Below, in pieces: positions 42,819-50,212 of a stretch of DNA of 64,000 nt. Numbering within the stretch: position 1 is the first letter of the stretch; every line of letters starts with the position of its first letter. The position numbers and the translations under genes were made by a program. This DNA comes from LC029 sp036676475. Lineage in GTDB: Bacteria > Bacillota > Bacilli > Aneurinibacillales > RAOX-1. The stretch covers positions 1 through 64,000 of the forward strand of contig JAKFCU010000117.1 in the NCBI GenBank assembly GCA_036676475.1, written 5' to 3'. The notes beneath the pieces are model-generated. The model did not search any database and was not told the DNA's origin. It saw only the letters and a list, made by a program, of their open reading frames with translations.

Positions 42819-43276
42819 GAAAAATGAGGACAAGTATTTTGCTGTTCTTTATAATCCTGCTGCTGGCTATGCCTGCGTTCTATTCGCCTGCCGTTAACAT
42901 TCAGGTGAAGAACGAACTTTCTGTGCCGCCCTTTCACAGTGAGACACTCGTCCAGCTGTGGAGCCAAAGTATCTTTCGTACGATGAATCCGCACCTGCTG
43001 ACGGCAATTTTTGTTATCATCCTGTCCGGCGGAGGTTGGCTTGCGCATAAGGCTTTCGGGAAGCGAAAAAACGACATGGAATGGCTCTTGGATGAGGAGG
43101 AGCAAAGATTCCTCGATTTGTACCGCCAAAGTCAAATTTTGCTCTCTAGTCTAATGGAACTTCAAGTCAAAGCGGATCAAGGTCTGATCGACTCTGTAGA
43201 ATTTGCACAAATCAAGGCGAGCTGTATAGAAAAGCTCGTAAATATGAATCTGGAGCTCAAGCAGCTCGTTACCTAG
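42815..43276 (+). CDS. Unrecognised membrane protein of the Ccm cluster
   Basis: A 153-residue protein with a signal anchor (ILLFFIILLLAMPAF), an extracytoplasmic stretch, a second membrane helix (LLTAIFVIILSGGGWLA) and a cytoplasmic helical tail beginning WLLDEEEQRFLDLYRQS. It overlaps the preceding gene by 4 bp and precedes ccmA by 14 bp. No family recognised. Confidence 0.5.
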   Translation: MRKMRTSILLFFIILLLAMPAFYSPAVNIQVKNELSVPPFHSETLVQLWSQSIFRTMNPHLLTAIFVIILSGGGWLAHKAFGKRKNDMEWLLDEEEQRFLDLYRQSQILLSSLMELQVKADQGLIDSVEFAQIKASCIEKLVNMNLELKQLVT

Positions 43277-43290
43277 GGGGATGGTTAAGC

Positions 43291-43980
43291 GTGGTACGTC
43301 TGGAACAGGTCACGAAGCGTTTGGAGCATCGGACGATTCTCAAAAATGTGAATCTGCATATTAAACAAGGGGAATGTGCAGCGATTCTGGGCCAGAATGG
43401 AGCGGGAAAGAGTACGCTTCTGAAGTTGATTGCTACATTGATGGCCCCGACAGAGGGAACGATCTATGTGCAGGGTCAGCCGCTTGCGGAAGCGGAGGCC
43501 GGTATCCGCAAGCAAATCGGTTATGTATTCCATCAGAGTTCCTTTTACCCGCACCTGACGGCAACGGAAAATTTAAAGCTGGTATGCCAGTGGTATGGGA
43601 TTGCGGATGCTCCTAGAAAAATTTCAGATGCCCTGGAAAAGGTCCGGCTTCGCCTCGCCAAAGAGGAGAAGGTACAGCATTTCTCCCGGGGGATGGTGCA
43701 GCGGCTCGCGATCGCGAGAGTGCTTTTGATTGAGGCGACTTTGCTATTGCTGGATGAACCGCATACTGGACTCGATCAGGACAGTATGCGATGGCTCAAT
43801 GCCTTGATTCAAGAGCGAGTGGCTAACGGGGTGACGGTCCTCATGGTCAGTCACGATCTCGCGCAGGTGAAGGAGTTGGCGGATCGCGTTCTCTGGTTGG
43901 AGCAAGGACGGATGATAAAAGACCTAAGGCGTGGGGATGTAGGAGATCCAGAATTTCAAAGACAGGTATCGAATGGGTGA
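43291..43980 (+). CDS. ccmA: Haem exporter ATPase CcmA
   Basis: A 229-residue ABC ATPase with Walker A LGQNGAGKST, signature FSRGMVQR and Walker B LLLLDEPHTGLD. With CcmB and CcmC it releases haem-loaded CcmE. Start is GTG after GGGGGAT. It lies immediately upstream of ccmB, and its stop codon overlaps a possible upstream GTG of that gene. Confidence 0.88.
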   Translation: MVRLEQVTKRLEHRTILKNVNLHIKQGECAAILGQNGAGKSTLLKLIATLMAPTEGTIYVQGQPLAEAEAGIRKQIGYVFHQSSFYPHLTATENLKLVCQWYGIADAPRKISDALEKVRLRLAKEEKVQHFSRGMVQRLAIARVLLIEATLLLLDEPHTGLDQDSMRWLNALIQERVANGVTVLMVSHDLAQVKELADRVLWLEQGRMIKDLRRGDVGDPEFQRQVSNG

Positions 43981-43985
43981 ATCGT

Positions 43986-44660
43986 ATGAAAAGCAGTGCA
44001 GTATGGTCGATTATTTATAAAGAATGGATGGTGGAGTCGCGATCAAAGCAAGTGATTGGTTCGATGATCGTGTTCTCCTTGCTTGTCATCGTAGTATTCA
44101 GCTTTGCGTTCGACCCAACAAATCATCTGATGCGCAACGTGTTTCCTGGTATCATCTGGGTCATGATTGTGTTTTCCGCCATTCTCGGGTTGAATCGGGC
44201 CTTCGTTTCCGAGCAAATGAATGATTGCCTCACTGGGATGCTTATGGCTCCCTTTGATCGGTCTGCTATTTATATTGGGAAATTGATATTTAATTTTAGC
44301 CTCTTGATGATGACCAACTTGATTGCCATTCCCTTGCTGTTCCTTTTGTTTGACTTCCGCTGGCAAGGCTCGATTGCTTCACTTCTGCTCGTCATTATCC
44401 TGGGTTCCCTCGGTCTGATGATTGTAGGAACTTTTCTGGCTGCTGTTGCGTCGTGCGGAAAAGGAAGCGAGCTGCTTCTCCCTATTTTATTGCTTCCCTT
44501 GCTCACCCCTCTGCTTATCGCTTCGGTCAAGGCAACAGGGCTGATTCTTGAAGGAAGCGAGTGGGAGACGTATGCCCTTTGGGTAAAGCTCATGGGCGGG
44601 TATGATGTCGTATTTGGCGTCACCAGCTGGTTGTTATTTGACTACATCTTGGAGGGGTAA
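43986..44660 (+). CDS. ccmB: Haem exporter permease CcmB
   Basis: A 224-residue protein with six membrane helices, of standard CcmB length. IIYKEWMVESRSKQ at the N-terminus and FPGIIWVMIVFSAILGLNR and GMLMAPFDRSAIYIGK are characteristic. ATG 43986 is preferred over the in-frame GTG at 43977, since GGGTGA lies just upstream. Confidence 0.92.
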   Translation: MKSSAVWSIIYKEWMVESRSKQVIGSMIVFSLLVIVVFSFAFDPTNHLMRNVFPGIIWVMIVFSAILGLNRAFVSEQMNDCLTGMLMAPFDRSAIYIGKLIFNFSLLMMTNLIAIPLLFLLFDFRWQGSIASLLLVIILGSLGLMIVGTFLAAVASCGKGSELLLPILLLPLLTPLLIASVKATGLILEGSEWETYALWVKLMGGYDVVFGVTSWLLFDYILEG

Positions 44661-44664
44661 TGGT

Positions 44665-45363
44665 ATGAAAGTAAAAAATGACCAGGTTTTAGGATATTTC
44701 TCCGTGGTTGCGATGATCCTTGCCCTCTATCTAGGGTTTATCTACGCTCCTGTAGAGAGCAAAATGGGGATTGTACAAAAAATCTTTTATGTGCATGTGA
44801 GTTCTGCTTGGACAGCATTCCTTGCCTTCTTTGTCGTTTTCATTTTCAGCATCTGCTTTTTAGCAAGCAAGAATCGTAAATATGATGTCATTGCTCAGGT
44901 ATCGGCAGAGCTTGGCTTTATGTTTACCACGATGGTACTGATCACGGGACCGATTTGGGGACGTTCTTCCTGGAATACATGGTGGTCTTGGGAACCGAGG
45001 CTGACTACGACACTGATTTTATGGTTTATTTTTCTTGGCTATTTTATGATTCGCAAGATGGATGGCCTGTGGGAGAAGAAAGCAAGACTGGCGGCCGTAT
45101 TTGGGATATTGGGCTTTATTGATGTGCCGATTGTCTTCATGTCTATTCGCTGGTGGGAAACCAAACAGCATCCAATTGTCTTCGGAGAAGGACCAAGTCA
45201 AAAGGGTGGAGGGGTCGCGCCTGAAATGCTCGTCGCCTTATTGGCAATGTTACTGGCCTTTTCGATCCTTTACTTATTTTTACTGCGAAGAGGCATTGCC
45301 ATTTCCCTTTTACAGCATGAAGTCAGCCGACTGAAAGAGTCTTTGCGCGAGCGTTTCTATTAG
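44665..45363 (+). CDS. ccmC: Haem handling protein CcmC
   Basis: A 232-residue polytopic protein, with the haem-binding tryptophan-rich segment WGRSSWNTWWSWEPRLTTTL and the conserved VHVSSAW and VPIVFMSIRWWETKQHP. CcmC loads haem onto CcmE. ATG 44665 follows GGAGGGG and lies 4 bp after the ccmB stop; the longer in-frame ORF overlaps ccmB. Confidence 0.95.
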   Translation: MKVKNDQVLGYFSVVAMILALYLGFIYAPVESKMGIVQKIFYVHVSSAWTAFLAFFVVFIFSICFLASKNRKYDVIAQVSAELGFMFTTMVLITGPIWGRSSWNTWWSWEPRLTTTLILWFIFLGYFMIRKMDGLWEKKARLAAVFGILGFIDVPIVFMSIRWWETKQHPIVFGEGPSQKGGGVAPEMLVALLAMLLAFSILYLFLLRRGIAISLLQHEVSRLKESLRERFY

Positions 45364-45385
45364 ATTGTTGAAAGGAGGAATAGGG

Positions 45386-45553
45386 TTGACTTACTTATTT
45401 GCTGCCTATAGCGTCGTTTTTCTGATCATCTTTATGTATATGACGGTTCAAGGTAAAAGATTGAATAAATTGGCTTATGATATGGATCATCTGAGTGAAA
45501 TGAAGCAAGCTTTGGAGAACGATCGGATACAACAAAAAGTTAATTCAAATTAA
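45386..45553 (+). CDS. ccmD: CcmD-like small membrane protein
   Basis: A 55-residue protein starting at TTG 45386, 7 bp after AAAGGAGG (the in-frame upstream TTG codons precede that site). One membrane helix (AAYSVVFLIIFMYMTV) and a short charged tail fit CcmD, which tethers CcmE to CcmABC. It directly follows ccmC, the usual place. The sequence is too short for firm homology. Confidence 0.65.
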   Translation: MTYLFAAYSVVFLIIFMYMTVQGKRLNKLAYDMDHLSEMKQALENDRIQQKVNSN

Positions 45554-45609
45554 TTGAAAATGAATATCGTTATCTGTATAATGTAATTGTGATAATGATT
45601 ATCTTTATC
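45554..45609 (+). promoter_or_regulatory. Flavodoxin promoter with two Fur boxes
   Basis: TTGAAA (45554-45559), 17 bp, TATAAT (45577-45582). A Fur-like box (GAAAATGAATATCGTTATC, 45556-45574) fills the spacer and a second strong one (GATAATGATTATCTTTATC, 45591-45609) lies downstream of the start. Flavodoxin would then be made when iron is short. Confidence 0.75.
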
Positions 45610-45635
45610 ATAAATAAATGATAGGGGAGAATTAA

Positions 45636-46091
45636 ATGTCAAAGATTATCATCGTATTCGCAAGTATGTCCGGTAACACAGAAGAAATAGCCAAGCTAGT
45701 CGGTAAAGGGGTAGAAGAGACAGGAGTAAGTCTAACCGTGCGTGAGCTGCCGAAAGCGAATGCAAAAGAATTAGAAGAATACGATGGCATTCTTCTAGGA
45801 TCTTATACATATGGGGATGGGGAACTTGCTGATGAATTCTTGGACTTCTATGATGACATGGAGAGTTTGGATTTGACGGGGAAGATGGCAGCCGTATTCG
45901 GATCAGGTGATACGTCTTATGAACTTTACTGCGCTGCGGTAGATATTTTATCTACCAAATTGACAGAGCTTGGTGCCATCATTACACAAGAAGGTCTGAA
46001 AATCGAACTAGCCCCAGAGGATGAAGAGCAATGCATTCAATTTGGCCGGGAATTTGCTGAGACCGTGAAAGAGGTACTGCAGAGTATATAA
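45636..46091 (+). CDS. Short-chain flavodoxin
   Basis: A 151-residue flavodoxin. The FMN phosphate loop is ASMSGNTEEIAK (residues 9-20), and SYTYGDGELAD and GSGDTSYELYC form the isoalloxazine loops. Flavodoxin replaces ferredoxin as electron carrier under iron limitation. GATAGGGGAG precedes the ATG, with Fur boxes upstream and a terminator after, so it is monocistronic. Confidence 0.95.
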   Translation: MSKIIIVFASMSGNTEEIAKLVGKGVEETGVSLTVRELPKANAKELEEYDGILLGSYTYGDGELADEFLDFYDDMESLDLTGKMAAVFGSGDTSYELYCAAVDILSTKLTELGAIITQEGLKIELAPEDEEQCIQFGREFAETVKEVLQSI

Positions 46092-46099
46092 AAGACAGT

Positions 46100-46147
46100 A
46101 AAGCCAGCGTCATCGAGTTTACAGAGCTCTTTGGCTGCTGGTTTTTT
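46100..46147 (+). terminator. Terminator of the flavodoxin gene
   Basis: GCCAGC (46102-46107) pairs with GCTGGT (46136-46141) across a long loop and is followed by TTTTTTCTTC. Confidence 0.5.
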
Positions 46148-46360
46148 CTTCTTTTGAATAGGTAAACAAGCGTAGCACTGTAAGGCTTTGCAGAAAAAGA
46201 TTAGTTTGTTTGGAGTACCTCTCTATTCCTTTCCCCCTGCCATCCATATGTTAAAAGCCGACTGTGTCCAGTCCAGATTATGCCTTTATCGGCAGAGTAT
46301 GATATAATATCTGATATTTGGTTATTCTTTTATAAAGTGCTTACCTAAGGAGTGTCGATC

Positions 46361-46882
46361 ATGCTAAAAATTTATGAAATAAGAGAAATTATTAAACTTC
46401 TGGATCAGTCCAGTATCCAAAAGTTTGAATACGAGAGTGAAGGAACTAAACTTAGTATAAAAAAAGGTCGACAAGAGGTTGTCACGCATGAACCTTTGGC
46501 AGCGACCGAAAAGGTTGCTGCACCATCTATACAGCCTGTTCAAGTGATACCGAAAACGGAAGTCGTTGAGCTACAAGCACCTGTACATCTAGTGGAAGTA
46601 AAGCCACAAACGCCAGCCGCAGAACCAAAACAGGAAGAAAGCTTACATAAGATTGTTTCTCCTATGGTGGGAACCTTCTACTCGAAACCGGAACCTAGTG
46701 CGCCGCCATTTATAAAGGCGGGAGAAAAAGTGATGCCGAGCTCGATCGTGTGCATCGTTGAGGCGATGAAGCTATTTAATGAAATTGAAGCCGAAGTTTC
46801 AGGAGAAATTGTGAAAGTTTTAGTAAACGAAGGCCAGTTAGTTGAATATGGTCAGCCTTTATTCTTAGTCAAGCCAGAATAG
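46361..46882 (+). CDS. accB: Biotin carboxyl carrier protein of acetyl-CoA carboxylase
   Basis: A 173-residue BCCP. N-terminal helix EIREIIKLLDQSSIQKFEYE, a Pro/Ala-rich linker, then the biotinyl domain with HKIVSPMVGTFY and the biotin-lysine motif VEAMKLFNE. ATG 46361 follows AAGGAG. In B. subtilis accC (biotin carboxylase) follows immediately; here it is missing. Confidence 0.95.
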   Translation: MLKIYEIREIIKLLDQSSIQKFEYESEGTKLSIKKGRQEVVTHEPLAATEKVAAPSIQPVQVIPKTEVVELQAPVHLVEVKPQTPAAEPKQEESLHKIVSPMVGTFYSKPEPSAPPFIKAGEKVMPSSIVCIVEAMKLFNEIEAEVSGEIVKVLVNEGQLVEYGQPLFLVKPE

Positions 46883-46991
46883 GCAGCGGATCATGGAAGG
46901 TAATTCTAGTGAGGTAGACGAAATGTAAGAAGTAGGGTATGATTGTTAAATAATACCTCAGTTGCTACAACTTTTTAGGAGGGCTCTTGTC
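46883..46991. other. Gap where accC is expected
   Basis: Only 109 bp separate accB from the Asp23 gene, far too little for biotin carboxylase (about 1.35 kb). A GAGGTAGACGAAATG followed directly by TAA (near 46910-46928) could be a trace of a lost start, but no accC coding remnant is recognisable. Confidence 0.6.
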
Positions 46992-47396
46992 ATGGAAATG
47001 ATCGCAGATTTTGAAAAAACCGAATTGGGAAGAATCGAGATTGCGCCTGAAGTCATTGAAGTCATTACAGGGTTAGCAGCAGCAGAAGTGGAAGGTGTCG
47101 CTCATATGAGCGGGGGGTTTGTAGGTGATATTGCCGAGCGTTTGGGAAGAAAGAACTTGGCAAAAGGTGTTAAAGTTGAAGTCGGGAAGAAAGAAGCGGC
47201 TGTTGATGTTTACCTCATTGTGAAATATGGATACAAAATTCCTGAAGTCGCACGAAATATACAAGAAAATGTACAAAATGCCATTGAAAATATGACTGGT
47301 CTGAAGGTTATTGAAGTCAATGTGCATATTGTTGATGTTGAATTCAGGACTGAGAAGAAGGTAGAGATCGAAGAACCCCAGCATCGTGTTCGATAG
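46992..47396 (+). CDS. yqhY: Asp23/Gls24 family protein YqhY
   Basis: A 134-residue Asp23/Gls24 protein (IEIAPEVIEVITGLAAAEVEGVAHM; VEVGKKEAAVDVYLIVKYG). In B. subtilis, YqhY lies after accC and affects acetyl-CoA carboxylase activity. ATG 46992 follows AGGAGGG; earlier in-frame codons lack a site. A terminator-like hairpin follows. Confidence 0.92.
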   Translation: MEMIADFEKTELGRIEIAPEVIEVITGLAAAEVEGVAHMSGGFVGDIAERLGRKNLAKGVKVEVGKKEAAVDVYLIVKYGYKIPEVARNIQENVQNAIENMTGLKVIEVNVHIVDVEFRTEKKVEIEEPQHRVR

Positions 47397-47402
47397 TGAT
47401 GC

Positions 47403-47443
47403 GGACCCCTAATGGATAAGCACGCCTCCATAGGGGTCTTTCG
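47403..47443 (+). terminator. Terminator after yqhY
   Basis: GACCCCTAATGG pairs with CCATAGGGGTC (one bulge), followed by TTTCGTTCT. Confidence 0.6.
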
Positions 47444-47447
47444 TTCT

Positions 47448-47499
47448 ACTTATTGGAAAGTTTGATACGCAAAAGGCTACGCCAGTAGCTTTCTTATAC
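47448..47499 (+). repeat. Dispersed repeat, copy 2
   Basis: Starts ACTTATTGGAAAGTTTG, continues ATACGCAAAAGGCTACGCC and ends AGTAGCTTTCTTATAC. It matches copy 1 (read in reverse) and copy 3. It lies between a terminator and the amaP gene. Confidence 0.8.
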
Positions 47500-47551
47500 A
47501 AGCGTTAACCATGTAGAACTACTTGCAAATGGCAAAGGAGGTCTTGATCGG

Positions 47552-48115
47552 TTGAATCTATTTGATCGCTTTATATTGACCCTTTATAGCTTAGCATTAA
47601 CCGTCTTATCGGTCATTGTGATGGCAGCGGCCGCCGGATTTATTCCATATTCACTTGTTCAGTCTAATTTGCAAGCCATCTATGACTCGGGCGAAATACG
47701 GTACGCTTATCTGGCCGTTGCCTTTATCTTTTTCTTGATCAGCCTAAAATTTCTTCTTCCAGGATTTCGTCCTAAACAAGAGCGGAGACATAGAGAGGCC
47801 ATTTCACAGATGACCCCCCTAGGACATGTCAGTATTACGACAAATACCATTGATAGTATTGCCCTCAAGTCCGCTCGACGTGTACGTGGTGTACGTGAAG
47901 TGAAAAATGTGATTAAATCAGATGAAACTGGTACGTCTATACTCTTAAAGGTTGCTGTGGATGGAGAAACTCCAATCCCCACCCTTGTTGAGGAATTGCA
48001 AAAGAACGTCAAGGAACAGATTGAAGCCATCATTGGAATTGAAGTGAAACAGATTGATGTAAAAATTACAGAGGTTGCCCAACAACCATCTACAAGGCTA
48101 AGTCGAGTAGAGTAG
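47552..48115 (+). CDS. amaP: Alkaline shock response membrane anchor protein AmaP
   Basis: A 187-residue protein: two N-terminal membrane segments (LTVLSVIVMAAAAGF and AYLAVAFIFFLISLKFLL) and an Asp23-like soluble domain (HVSITTNTIDSIALKSARRVRGV...). AmaP anchors Asp23 at the membrane in Staphylococcus. Start is TTG after AAAGGAGG. It is followed by the DUF2273 gene, its usual companion. A separate Asp23 gene (yqhY) sits just upstream. Confidence 0.85.
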   Translation: MNLFDRFILTLYSLALTVLSVIVMAAAAGFIPYSLVQSNLQAIYDSGEIRYAYLAVAFIFFLISLKFLLPGFRPKQERRHREAISQMTPLGHVSITTNTIDSIALKSARRVRGVREVKNVIKSDETGTSILLKVAVDGETPIPTLVEELQKNVKEQIEAIIGIEVKQIDVKITEVAQQPSTRLSRVE

Positions 48116-48126
48116 GGGGAATATAG

Positions 48127-48345
48127 ATGTTTTGGCACCTTATTTCGGAGCATCCGGGAAAAGCGATGGGGATTTTTGCTGGTTTGATTTTTGGATTCTT
48201 ATACATATGGTTAGGCTTTATCGATACCTTGGTCATCGTTGTGTTTATTTCAACGGGCTATTATTTAGGAAGAAAGTATGATAATCGTGAGAATTTGATG
48301 GATGTATTAGATCGAATTCTTCCGGGCAAGTATTCAAGACATTAA
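48127..48345 (+). CDS. DUF2273 small membrane protein
   Basis: A 72-residue protein with two membrane segments (GIFAGLIFGFLYIWLGF and LVIVVFISTGYYLG) and the family signature GRKYDNRENLMDVLDRILPGKY. It commonly accompanies AmaP/Asp23 in Bacillales; its function is unknown. Eleven bp separate it from amaP. Confidence 0.88.
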   Translation: MFWHLISEHPGKAMGIFAGLIFGFLYIWLGFIDTLVIVVFISTGYYLGRKYDNRENLMDVLDRILPGKYSRH

Positions 48346-48361
48346 TCATTTTTAAACTTTG

Positions 48362-48380
48362 GGGCAATTTGCCCTTTTTT
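48362..48380 (+). terminator. Terminator after DUF2273
   Basis: GGGCAA-T-TTGCCC followed by six T residues. Confidence 0.65.
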
Positions 48381-48426
48381 CTTTTGCAAAAGTTGGAAAA
48401 GCTATAAATAATGAAACCTTGGCTGA

Positions 48427-48535
48427 CGCCAAACCTTTGGCGCAGACAACCGCTTTGACCTGAATTTAAGTCAAAGAGGAGGGACCTAGTTGCACCTGTG
48501 CAGTCAAACAATTTTGAAATAATTTATTAATTTTG
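48427..48535 (+). promoter_or_regulatory. Structured leader with mini-ORF upstream of nusB
   Basis: Three successive hairpins occur: CGCCAAA/TTTGGCG (48427-48442), CTTTGAC/GTCAAAG (48453-48476) and TGCAC/GTGCA (48491-48502). Between the second and third lies GAGGAGGG, 6 bp before a TTG that opens a 10-codon frame (MHLCSQTILK) ending at TAA near 48522. It looks like a regulatory leader or leader peptide. I recognise no known RNA class. Confidence 0.35.
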
Positions 48536-48570
48536 ATTCGCTAAATATCTCAGAGTAGGTGATGGTAAAA

Positions 48571-48999
48571 ATGTCTAGGCGTGAAGCGCGTGAAAAAGCA
48601 GTTCAGGTTTTATACCAGATTGATATGAGAGAGATCGATTTACAGGAAGCGATGCAGGTTGTGTTAGAGGATCAATCCGACTTTGAGGAAACAGATTTCT
48701 TGAAACAAATCGTCAATGGGGTTTTGTCCCATCAAAATGAACTTGATCAAGCTATACAGAAATATCTTCGCAGTTGGTCGTTTGATCGATTAGCGCTAGT
48801 CGATCGTGCTGTGCTTAGAATCGCTGCGTATGAAATTTTTTACATCCAGGACATTCCAGAAAGGGTTTCTCTTAATGAAGCTTTAGAGCTTACTCGAGCC
48901 TTTGGTATGGAGGAATCAGTTAAATATATTAATGCAGTATTAGCCAATTTAGTCAAAGAAAAAACCGGTGAGTCGATTGAGGTAAAGCTTGGTGAATAA
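48571..48999 (+). CDS. nusB: Transcription antitermination factor NusB
   Basis: A 142-residue all-helical NusB: SRREAREKAVQVLYQIDM at the N-terminus and WSFDRLALVDRAVLRIAAYEI are diagnostic. It binds boxA RNA with NusE (S10). ATG 48571 gives the family start and has TAGGTGATGG upstream; earlier in-frame start codons are too close to the site. It overlaps the next gene by 8 bp. Confidence 0.95.
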   Translation: MSRREAREKAVQVLYQIDMREIDLQEAMQVVLEDQSDFEETDFLKQIVNGVLSHQNELDQAIQKYLRSWSFDRLALVDRAVLRIAAYEIFYIQDIPERVSLNEALELTRAFGMEESVKYINAVLANLVKEKTGESIEVKLGE

Positions 49000-49960
49000 A
49001 AAGGTGATACTGGGAATTGATACGAGTAATTATCGTACTTCCCTTTGTTTGATTGATCTTAATGGAAATATTGTAAGCGAACAAAAGCGTTTGCTTACGG
49101 TAAAGGAAGGGGAACGAGGCTTACAGCAATCGGAGGCAGTTTTCCAGCATATTCAGAGACTACCTGAATTGGCGGAAGCGCTGTCCATGCATGGTTTTGA
49201 AGTGATAGCGGTGGCTGTTAGTACTCGTCCACGACCAGTAGAAGGCTCTTATATGCCCGTTTTTAAAGTGGGGGAAAGCTGGGCACGTGGAATATCCACT
49301 TTCCTTCAAGCTCCCCTCTTTTCTACCAGTCATCAGGAAATGCATATTGCAGCAGGAGAATATACGGCTAATCGTCCACTATTAGCTAAACGTTTTTTGG
49401 CTGTCCATTTATCCGGCGGGACAAGTGAGCTTCTCCTATGCTCCTGTTCGGAAGAAGGATACGATATTGAGAAATTGGGTGGAACGCTCGATCTCCATGC
49501 TGGACAGCTGATTGATCGCGTAGGGGTTGCGCTTGGCTTAGCTTTTCCGGCAGGTCCTTATTTAGAGGATTTGGCGAAACAGCCACATGAAGATGAAGTA
49601 CGAGTCCCCTCTACGGTGAAAGGGTATGATTTTCACTTTTCTGGAGCTGAAACACAACTACTGCGGATCATCAAGGAAGAGAAGTTTTCTAAGTCAGCAA
49701 TTGCCAGGGCAACCGAGCAGTGTGTTGTAAAAACGTTAGAAAAGGTGATTCGCAACGGAATTGATCTTGGACACCCGAAGGAGGTTCTCATCGTGGGAGG
49801 GGTAGCAGCAAATGCTTATATAAAAAATCGACTTGTAGAGCGGCTAGAACATCCTGCAGTGGGTTGCTCTCTTTACTTTGCGGATCCTGCCTATTCGGGT
49901 GACAATGCCTTTGGTGTTGCAAGAATCGGGTTAAATAAATTTAAAAATACGAACGTTTAG
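48992..49960 (+). CDS. TsaD/Kae1-like paralogue
   Basis: A 322-residue protein of the TsaD (Gcp) ATPase fold: GIDTSNYRTSLCLID opening, TSHQEMHIAAG (HxxxH metal ligands), HLSGGTSELLL and VGGVAANAYIKNRL. It is shorter and more divergent than the true TsaD used in tRNA t6A synthesis, and probably a second copy, as found in the nusB-folD region of other low-GC Gram-positives. Start GTG 48992 has GAGGT about 8 bp upstream; TTG 48989 is possible. Function is unknown. Confidence 0.75.
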   Translation: MNKKVILGIDTSNYRTSLCLIDLNGNIVSEQKRLLTVKEGERGLQQSEAVFQHIQRLPELAEALSMHGFEVIAVAVSTRPRPVEGSYMPVFKVGESWARGISTFLQAPLFSTSHQEMHIAAGEYTANRPLLAKRFLAVHLSGGTSELLLCSCSEEGYDIEKLGGTLDLHAGQLIDRVGVALGLAFPAGPYLEDLAKQPHEDEVRVPSTVKGYDFHFSGAETQLLRIIKEEKFSKSAIARATEQCVVKTLEKVIRNGIDLGHPKEVLIVGGVAANAYIKNRLVERLEHPAVGCSLYFADPAYSGDNAFGVARIGLNKFKNTNV

Positions 49961-50212
49961 TTTGCAGGACGAAAGTTTTATTCGTATTTAATTTACATTC
50001 TCTCCTCTAGGAGTTAAACTGAGACTGTTGATTAATGAACAGGACCATTTTGAGGACTTCAATAGAGGGGACCATGAGTGAATAGCGGGAAAAATTTCCG
50101 TTATAAGAGCCGTATGAAGGGCGTTCTCTTAGGATGATATTCTAACTAACCGTAACCGTGAGTTAGTCGACAGTTCAAACTAGACTTTTAAAAATGAATA
50201 GGGGGATTTTTT
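49961..50212. other. folD leader, unexplained structured intergenic
   Basis: 250 bp without a gene. It holds CTAACT/AGTTAG (about 50141-50166) and AAGAG/CTCTT (about 50104-50130) hairpins and GC-rich motifs such as GAGCCGTATGAAGGGCG. I compared it mentally with the folate and ZTP riboswitch patterns and saw no fit. A GGGGGAT site precedes folD. Confidence 0.4.

Noticed and set aside
49961..50212. ZTP or THF riboswitch upstream of folD
   Set aside because: The conserved GGGUCGUG/CCGCCUGGGC blocks of ZTP and the known THF motif are absent.
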